Origin: DAOUAG01 sp034432935
GTDB lineage: Bacteria; Chloroflexota; Dehalococcoidia; SM23-28-2; RBG-16-64-32
Direction: 5' to 3'
DNA length: 36,366 nt
NCBI GenBank assembly: GCA_034432935.1
Contig: DAOUBD010000029.1
Coordinates: forward strand, 1 to 36,366
Shown here: positions 31,826 through 36,366 of the stretch, in pieces
Position numbering within the stretch: the stretch's first letter is position 1
How the letters are laid out: the number at the start of each line of letters is the position of its first letter
The notes under the pieces: generated by a model
Database searches by the model: none
The model's input: only the letters and a program-made list of their open reading frames with translations
What the model was told of the DNA's origin: nothing
Position numbers and translations under genes: made by a program

Positions 31826-31895
31826 TTGTGCTTGCGGCGCAGCCCCTGGCACAAGGTGCCGTAGGGATCATGCACTGTGGGGCTTTACCCTACGG
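31826..31895. repeat. Two adjacent inverted repeats upstream of the PhnD-like gene
   Basis: TTGTGC (31826-31831) pairs with GCACAA (31849-31854), and CCGTAGGG (31859-31866) pairs with CCCTACGG (31888-31895), both perfectly. They lie in the probable leader or promoter of the three-component regulatory genes. Read on the minus strand, TTGTGC-N18-CACAAT could also be a poor promoter. Confidence 0.4.
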
Positions 31896-32186
31896 GCGGC
31901 TGGGAATGCGTTCGCCCGGTCTCCCAGGCCTCGATCAAAAACGGTTCAGAGGCGAGCGCAGGGGCCTCCTGGGCTGTAGGCGTGGTCGGGGCTTCGCTGT
32001 TGGTGCCGTCCAGCTTGCAGGACTGCGGGCCGGCGACTGGCCTGTCCTCAACGGTTACCGGCGGACGTCGCCGCAATCCGTTAGCCCCCTACGAGGAGCG
32101 AGGCCTGCTTCGAGCAAGGTTACCTTTGGTGAGGGAGATGGCCGGTCGCCAAGTATGACGCAAACCGGGACTCGGGCTCCACAGCG
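31896..32186. other. Gap without supportable gene
   Basis: Together with the inverted repeats this makes a 377-bp gene-free stretch between the PhnD-like gene and DUF4926. Short readings on both strands lack ribosome sites and known motifs. No tRNA, riboswitch consensus or terminator with a T-run is seen. Confidence 0.5.
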
Positions 32187-32408
32187 TCAGGCCACGTTGC
32201 GCGCCTGGGCGATCTCCGTTCGCCCGATCGGACGCACCTGTCTCGACGTTAGCGAAACGACCGCCAGGGTCTGCCCGTCCAAGGTCACGAACTCGACCTC
32301 ATAACCCTCTGCCGGGTGGAGAAGGACCACGGTTCCGAGGTCACCCCGCTTCAGACCGTACTCCGGCAGGTCCTCCGTCAGGACTATCGTGTCCAGTTCT
32401 TTAATCAT
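32187..32408 (-). CDS. DUF4926 protein (possible antitoxin-like partner)
   Basis: A 73-residue protein matching the DUF4926 pattern: ELDTIVLTEDLPEYGLKRGD followed by GTVV, then YEVEFVTLDGQTLAVVSLTS. The fold is a small SH3-like beta barrel and no activity is known. It overlaps the preceding DUF6883 gene by 8 bp and is translated from its end. As I recall, the two DUF genes are often neighbours in bacterial genomes, the arrangement expected of a toxin-antitoxin or binding pair, but this is not proven. Confidence 0.85.
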   Translation of the reverse strand: MIKELDTIVLTEDLPEYGLKRGDLGTVVLLHPAEGYEVEFVTLDGQTLAVVSLTSRQVRPIGRTEIAQARNVA

Positions 32409-32757
32409 TAGTCATGCCCGGTTCTGGGAGCGGGTAGGCCGTCACGAAGCGTGGTGCATCCTCGCCATTGTCGACAAACCATACCGAACGAATCGTCGGC
32501 GTTCTGCCGCTCGGCGTTTCCATCGTACCATCCACACCATATCGGGTGCCGAACGGAGTGCTCTCAACTCGGGCAACCTCATGCTCTTGGGCATGCCCCA
32601 GCAGTGCGGCGGCAAGTGCGAACCAGTTGTCAGCCGAGAAGCCAAAGCGGAAGAAGAAACTTGCCTTGTGCCGGCCATCACGATGGGTACTCGATAGCAG
32701 GTACCCAGTGATCTTATCTTCCGGGACAACTGCTGATTCGGCGCTAGGGAGTTTCAC
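32401..32757 (-). CDS. DUF6883 protein (possible toxin-like partner)
   Basis: A 118-residue protein with the DUF6883 pattern: KLPSAESAVVPEDKITGYLL then HRDGRHKASFFFRFGF, YGVDGTMETPSGRTPTIRSV and FVDNGEDAPRFVTAYPL. This small domain also occurs at the C-terminus of polymorphic-toxin-type proteins, so a toxin role is plausible but unproven. GTG 32757 is used; the perfect 5-bp repeat CGTCA-N7-TGACG (32759-32775) sits immediately upstream and could be an autoregulatory operator. The pair lies between the regulatory genes and a tRNA gene, a common spot for accessory modules. Confidence 0.82.
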   Translation of the reverse strand: MKLPSAESAVVPEDKITGYLLSSTHRDGRHKASFFFRFGFSADNWFALAAALLGHAQEHEVARVESTPFGTRYGVDGTMETPSGRTPTIRSVWFVDNGEDAPRFVTAYPLPEPGMTND

Positions 32758-32927
32758 CCGTCAGCGTCCGTGACGCGGAAGGTGCGGCGATGGCGCGGTT
32801 GGCTATGTACTTGCGCCAGCGTACGTCATCTGGACGAGGACCCTGGGCTTTCGAGCAGATGCTCGCAGATTTGTATGCGCAGTCGTTAGCCCGCGAACCC
32901 CGCGGATGGAAGAAAACCCTCGCCTTG

Positions 32928-32957
32928 AAAAAAGGCCCGCGTCCAAGGCTACGGGCC
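32928..32957 (-). terminator. Intrinsic terminator of tRNA-Gly
   Basis: Minus strand: GGCCCG (32952-32957), 12-base loop, CGGGCC (32934-32939), then six T (32928-32933). It lies 15 bases after the tRNA 3' end. Confidence 0.88.
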
Positions 32958-32971
32958 AACGATTTCGTATC

Positions 32972-33046
32972 TGGAGCGGGCGATGGGACTCGAACCCACG
33001 GCCCTCTGCTTGGGAAGCAGATGCTCTACCACTGAGCTACGCCCGC
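32972..33046 (-). tRNA. tRNA-Gly (anticodon CCC)
   Basis: Complete cloverleaf: acceptor GCGGGCG/CGCCCGC, D-arm GCTC/GAGC, anticodon stem TCTGC/GCAGA with loop TTCCCAA (anticodon CCC, reads GGG), T-arm GTGGG-TTCGAGT-CCCAT, discriminator T, encoded CCA (32972-32974). Confidence 0.95.
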
Positions 33047-33063
33047 TCCCGCATCACAGTTCG

Positions 33064-33091
33064 ATTGTAGCAAGCGCTCCGCCGGTGTCAA
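33064..33091 (-). promoter_or_regulatory. Promoter of tRNA-Gly
   Basis: Minus strand TTGACA (33086-33091), 16 bases, TACAAT (33064-33069); the start would be about ten bases ahead of the tRNA. The -35 overlaps the stop codon of the DUF3054 gene. Confidence 0.82.
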
Positions 33092-33480
33092 CGAGCGTCG
33101 GCCTCGGCTGGCCGCGTCCGCCCCCAGGCGGCGGAACCCCGCTGAAAGATGAGGCGCCAGGCGCCGAGGAAAAGACCGTTGCCCAGGGTGGCGATGACGG
33201 AAAAGGCGCTGAAAAGCGGCCTCCCGAAGACTAGCGAGCGCAGGGCCAGGGCGACTGCCGCGCAAGCCAAATAGACCAGAAGAAAGTGCCTGTCAGGGCC
33301 CGCCCGCCGGAACGCCCCCAGAGGGGCGCCAGCCGCGAGCCACGTGGCGGCGAAAGGGGCAAAGCTGCGCGCTAGGGCCCAGGCGGTTATCTCCCGCTCG
33401 TGGCTAGCTAGGCCGATGAGGGTGAAAGCGGCCATGGCCGCCAGGTCGCCCGCAGCTACGGCCACGACCCGCCGGTTCAC
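33088..33480 (-). CDS. DUF3054 membrane protein
   Basis: A 130-residue integral membrane protein with about four hydrophobic helices. The pattern AGDLAAMAAFTLIGLASHER, LAAGAPLGAF and the later ALRSLVFGRPLFSAFSVIAT match DUF3054, seen in haloarchaea, actinobacteria and Chloroflexota, of unknown function. GTG 33480 lies two bases after the stop of the upstream acyl-CoA dehydrogenase gene, so the two are cotranscribed. Confidence 0.82.
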   Translation of the reverse strand: MNRRVVAVAAGDLAAMAAFTLIGLASHEREITAWALARSFAPFAATWLAAGAPLGAFRRAGPDRHFLLVYLACAAVALALRSLVFGRPLFSAFSVIATLGNGLFLGAWRLIFQRGSAAWGRTRPAEADAR

Positions 33481-33482
33481 GC

Positions 33483-35144
33483 CTACGCCCCCGCCAACAG
33501 CTGCCGCGCTATCACCTTCAGCTCCAGTATGGGCTTGACCCCTTCGAAGATAGGCAGGACGAGAGCGTCCACCACGTAGCGGGAGACCGGGTCTTCCTCC
33601 GAATAGCCCCAGCCGCCATGGATCAGTTGCGCCTCCTGGCTCACCCAGACTGCGGTGTCAGAGGCGAAAAGTTTGCACATAGCGGCCTCGAGGCTGGCCC
33701 GCTCATCCCTCTCCATAGCCCTGGCAGCGGCGTAGGTCAGGTGCCTCCCGGCGGCGACGTGAGTCGCCATGCGGCCGATCTTGTACTGCGTCAGCTGGTA
33801 GTCCGCCAGAGGGCGGCCGAACTGTTTGCGCTCCAAGGCGTAGTTACAGGCCTTCTCCAGCGAAGCCTGACCCACCCCGGTGGCGCGGCCCCCTGTCTGC
33901 AAGCGTCCTGCTGCGAAGCCGCCCATCTGGAGGTAAAACCCCTTGCCGAGTCCGGCCTCCCCGCCCACCAAGTTCTCTTCGGGAACAAAGTAGCGGTCGA
34001 TGGCCAGAGTGAAGGAGTGCATACCCCGGTACCCGGGCGTAGGGTTGGCGGTGCCGGTGATGGAACCGCCGCCAGGCTGGGCATGCACAAAGTGATGCCC
34101 ATCGTAGGCTCCTTTGGGAACGATGAAGAGGGACAACCCTCGGGCCCCCGCCGCCGGATCCGGGTCCGTCCTGGCCAGAAGGGCCAGGATGTTGGCCCGG
34201 CCGGCGAAGGTGCACCAGGCCTTGGCCCCATCGATGAACCAGCCCTTCTTGCCGTCCTGCTCCCCCGGACTAGCCTTGCATGTCACCGAGGCCACATCCG
34301 AGCCGACATCGGGCTCCGTCACGGCGATAGCTACCAAGAGCTCGCCGGACGCGATGCGGGGCAGCCAGTAACGCCTCTGCTCCTCGGTACCCCCTTGCAA
34401 AAGCGCCCGGGTCAGGATCTCCGAGCGGGTTATGAGGCTTCCCGCCACTAAGGAGGCCGCCGATAGCTCCTCCGTCAGGACCACCATGGTGAGGTACCCC
34501 ATCCCAGTGCCACCGTAGGACTCCGGGATGGAGCAGCCGAAAAGCCCCAGGCCGGCCATCTTCTGGATCAACCCCTCGGGCACCAGCGAGTCCTGGCGAT
34601 GCATCTCCTGGGCGATAGGCAGGACCTCTGTCCTGGCGAAGGACCGGGCCGTGTCCCGGGTCAGGTTTGCAATCTCATCATCGAGGTCGATCTCGAAAGC
34701 CCCGCGGGAGGCCAGGACGCCGCGCCCGATCCGCTGGATGCGGGAGTCGTCGAGGCCAGCCCGGATGAGGGCCCGTATCTCAGGGTCCTCCAGGCGATCG
34801 CGGAGGCCGTCGTCAAGGCCGAACTCCTGGGCGTGGGCATCGATGGCGCCACCCAGACGATGGGCCACTTCGGCAGCGAAAACGAAGGCCTGCTCCTCCG
34901 CCAGGGGATTGGTGTTACCGGCGGAGGCCTGGGCCTCCGCATAGGCCAGGAGCTCGGAAGCCGCCCGCACCTCGGTGGCCGCTTGGGCGATGCGCTCCGC
35001 ATGGGGCTGATGCTCGTCGATGCCGCGTCCGCCCTGGGTGAGGCGCGAGGCGGCGGCTATGGCGGCTTCCACGGCGGCGCTGGCCACGTCCACCAGCCGC
35101 CGGGCGGCCGCCCTGGCGCTAATTGCGGTCTCTTCAGTGCTCAT
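33483..35144 (-). CDS. Acyl-CoA dehydrogenase with long helical N-terminal extension
   Basis: A 553-residue acyl-CoA dehydrogenase. Residues 1-~155 are an Ala-rich helical extension (ARRLVDVASAAVEAAIAAAS, AAEVAHRLGG) absent from ordinary ~385-residue enzymes. The dehydrogenase core follows: GLFGCSIPESYGGTGMGYL, VAIAVTEPDVGSDVASV (FAD/substrate motif), RKQFGRPLADYQLTQYKIG and HGGWGYSEEDPVSRY. E534 in PIFEG occupies the catalytic Glu position, so it should be active, forming a 2,3-double bond in an acyl-CoA and passing electrons to ETF. GGAGGAG sits seven bases before ATG 35144. The acyl chain is unknown. DUF3054 follows two bases after its stop. Confidence 0.87.
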   Translation of the reverse strand: MSTEETAISARAAARRLVDVASAAVEAAIAAASRLTQGGRGIDEHQPHAERIAQAATEVRAASELLAYAEAQASAGNTNPLAEEQAFVFAAEVAHRLGGAIDAHAQEFGLDDGLRDRLEDPEIRALIRAGLDDSRIQRIGRGVLASRGAFEIDLDDEIANLTRDTARSFARTEVLPIAQEMHRQDSLVPEGLIQKMAGLGLFGCSIPESYGGTGMGYLTMVVLTEELSAASLVAGSLITRSEILTRALLQGGTEEQRRYWLPRIASGELLVAIAVTEPDVGSDVASVTCKASPGEQDGKKGWFIDGAKAWCTFAGRANILALLARTDPDPAAGARGLSLFIVPKGAYDGHHFVHAQPGGGSITGTANPTPGYRGMHSFTLAIDRYFVPEENLVGGEAGLGKGFYLQMGGFAAGRLQTGGRATGVGQASLEKACNYALERKQFGRPLADYQLTQYKIGRMATHVAAGRHLTYAAARAMERDERASLEAAMCKLFASDTAVWVSQEAQLIHGGWGYSEEDPVSRYVVDALVLPIFEGVKPILELKVIARQLLAGA

Positions 35145-35259
35145 CAGGCTCTCCTCCGACTGTGGCAAGCGGGCCAGATCGGCAGCCGCGGGGCGTTACC
35201 TTCACCAGCATAGCGGAGCGCCGCCCATGTCGCACCCCCAACTGTATGGCGACGGCATA

Positions 35260-35289
35260 TTGACACCGTTCCCGCCTGTGGCCGATGCT
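35260..35289 (+). promoter_or_regulatory. Possible promoter of the GT20 gene
   Basis: TTGACA at 35260-35265 is a perfect -35; the -10 at 17-18 bases spacing (GATGCT, 35284-35289) is poor. The gap to the divergent dehydrogenase start is only 164 bp. Confidence 0.35.
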
Positions 35290-35308
35290 GAGGACAGCAC
35301 CCCCGCCC

Positions 35309-36366
35309 ATGGAAAACCAACACACCCGCGCGTCCCAGAAGCTCCAGCGGCTCCGACGGCTCTGCCGCCAAATGCTCTCCGGCCGGCGCCTGATCATCGC
35401 CAGCAACCGTGGCCCCCTCGAATACCGCATCGAACCCGACGGCTCCCTCAGCGCCCAGCGGGGCAGCGGTGGCATGGTCACCGCCCTCATCGCCGCAACT
35501 CGCTTCGTCCCAGCCACCTGGGTAGCCTCCGCTATGACCGACGGAGACCGTAAGGCCGCCGCCCAGGCTGGCCCAGCCCTCCTCAAGGTCCCAGAGCACG
35601 AGATCTACGTCCGCTTCGTCCCCATAGCCCAGCCCGTCTACCAGCGCCACTACTACGTCTTCTGCAACCCCCTCCTCTGGTTCGTGCAACACTACATGTG
35701 GAACACCCCCCGCACGCCGAACATCGGCCGAGCCGTTTACGAGGCCTGGGAGAGCGGTTACGTGCCCGCTAACGAGGCTATCGCCCAGGCCGTCATTGAA
35801 GAAGCGGCCAAGAGCCCTGAGCCTCCCTACGTCCTCCTTCAAGACTACCACCTCTACCTGACCCCAGCCTTCGTTCGCGAGGCAGTCCCGAACGCCACCA
35901 TCCTGCACTTCACGCATATCCCGTGGCCAGGCCCCCGCTACTGGGGCGTCCTCCCAGAGTTCATGCGACGGTCCATCCACGAGCGCATCCTCTCCTCAGA
36001 CATCGTGGGCCTCCAAACCAACGGAGACGTGCGCAACTTCCTCCACGCCTGCGACTACATGCTGCCCGACGCCGACATCGACTACAGGCGCGGCACTGTC
36101 CGCTTCCGAGGCAGGACAACCTACGTGCGCGCCTTCCCCATCTCTGTTGATGCAGCCGGCCTCATGCAGTTCGCTAAGTCGGAGCCAGTACAGGAATACC
36201 GCCGCAAACTCGCGCCCCTCACAGGGGAGCACACCATCGTCCGCGTAGACCGCTCCGAGCCCAGCAAGAACATCATCCGCGGCCTCCGCGCCTGGGAGCT
36301 CTTCCTCGAGCGATACCCCGAATTCCGCGGCCGGGTGAACTTCCTCCAGTTCCTAGTCCCGTCCCG
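35309..36366 (+). CDS. Trehalose-6-phosphate synthase-like GT20 glycosyltransferase (3' end outside window)
   Basis: Open to the right edge, giving 352 residues of a probable ~480-500. Motifs of GT20 retaining enzymes appear in order: IIASNRGPLEYR (29-40), the GSGGMVTAL loop, LLQDYHLYL, FTHIPWPGPRYWGVLP (H.P motif), LQTNGD and VRVDRSEPSKNIIRG. The last supplies the phosphate-binding Arg and Lys (R262/K267 in E. coli OtsA), but the usual LDYSKG is replaced by SEPSKN, a variant seen in OtsA-like proteins of actinobacteria and related lineages. The reaction is probably UDP- or GDP-glucose plus glucose-6-phosphate to trehalose-6-phosphate; related synthases use other acceptors. ATG 35309 is chosen; ATG 35285 is in frame and possible. 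An otsB-like phosphatase might lie beyond the edge. Confidence 0.85.
   Translation, partial: MENQHTRASQKLQRLRRLCRQMLSGRRLIIASNRGPLEYRIEPDGSLSAQRGSGGMVTALIAATRFVPATWVASAMTDGDRKAAAQAGPALLKVPEHEIYVRFVPIAQPVYQRHYYVFCNPLLWFVQHYMWNTPRTPNIGRAVYEAWESGYVPANEAIAQAVIEEAAKSPEPPYVLLQDYHLYLTPAFVREAVPNATILHFTHIPWPGPRYWGVLPEFMRRSIHERILSSDIVGLQTNGDVRNFLHACDYMLPDADIDYRRGTVRFRGRTTYVRAFPISVDAAGLMQFAKSEPVQEYRRKLAPLTGEHTIVRVDRSEPSKNIIRGLRAWELFLERYPEFRGRVNFLQFLVPS

Noticed and set aside
31885..32076. 63-residue minus-strand frame in the intergenic gap
   Set aside because: TTG start without ribosome site, no recognisable domain, and it runs through an inverted repeat.
32790..33035. 81-residue plus-strand frame ending GDGTRTHGPLLGKQMLYH
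   Set aside because: The end is the translated complement of tRNA-Gly, and the body crosses its terminator; no homology recognised. An integrase remnant was considered but no motif supports it.
1..36366. CRISPR arrays, insertion sequences, rRNA genes
   Set aside because: I scanned for regular direct repeats, transposase motifs and rRNA signatures and saw none.

Overview
The window is high-GC bacterial chromosomal DNA with short intergenic gaps, several GTG/TTG starts and many ATGA or TAG/TAA-GTG gene junctions. An F420-type luciferase-like oxidoreductase, a ydaO (c-di-AMP) riboswitch, a Crp/Fnr-like site pair, two stand-alone APH-family acyl kinases and a DUF3054 membrane protein suggest an uncultured Chloroflexota (Dehalococcoidia-like) or a similar soil/aquifer lineage. 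This is inference from gene content; no rRNA is present. I see no IS element, phage gene or CRISPR array.

Layout. 1-2.5 kb: 3' end of a DnaE2-type polymerase gene, a hemerythrin protein and an exported trypsin-like lipoprotein. 2.6-4.6 kb: a promoter, ydaO/c-di-AMP riboswitch and intrinsic terminator ahead of a membrane glycosyltransferase. 4.6-8.1 kb: a small DUF4177-like protein, a haloalkane dehalogenase, and a tightly packed minus-strand cluster (Nudix CoA pyrophosphatase, zinc-ribbon protein, histidine phosphatase, MBL hydrolase). 8.1-13.8 kb: APH-family kinase with a small helical partner, tRNA(CAU), a GGDEF diguanylate cyclase, a second APH-family kinase, an alpha/beta hydrolase, a GNAT protein and a DUF167 protein.

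13.8-21.4 kb is a six-gene minus-strand acyl-CoA operon: methylcrotonoyl-CoA carboxylase beta and alpha, HMG-CoA lyase, a crotonase, a luciferase-like flavin oxidoreductase and an ACAD10/11-type dehydrogenase. It resembles the leucine/isovalerate (liu) route, but the crotonase lacks both hydratase glutamates and the dehydrogenase has Asp in place of the usual Glu, so it may be a variant pathway. It is followed by a DUF7064/7065-like protein and a small membrane protein.

23.1-31.8 kb is the most distinctive region. It holds a respiratory molybdoenzyme of tetrathionate-reductase type in ttrB-ttrC-ttrA order, preceded by a response regulator, a sensor histidine kinase and a PhnD-like lipoprotein. 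In enterobacteria the PhnD-like sensor and kinase are one protein (TtrS); here they are separate, making a three-component system. Two matching TTGTGA-N6-TCACAA-like palindromes lie upstream of ttrB.

32.2-36.4 kb: a DUF6883/DUF4926 gene pair resembling a toxin-antitoxin module, tRNA-Gly(CCC) with clear promoter and terminator, a DUF3054 membrane protein, an acyl-CoA dehydrogenase with a long helical N-terminus, and the 5' part of a trehalose-6-phosphate-synthase-like GT20 gene that runs off the right edge.
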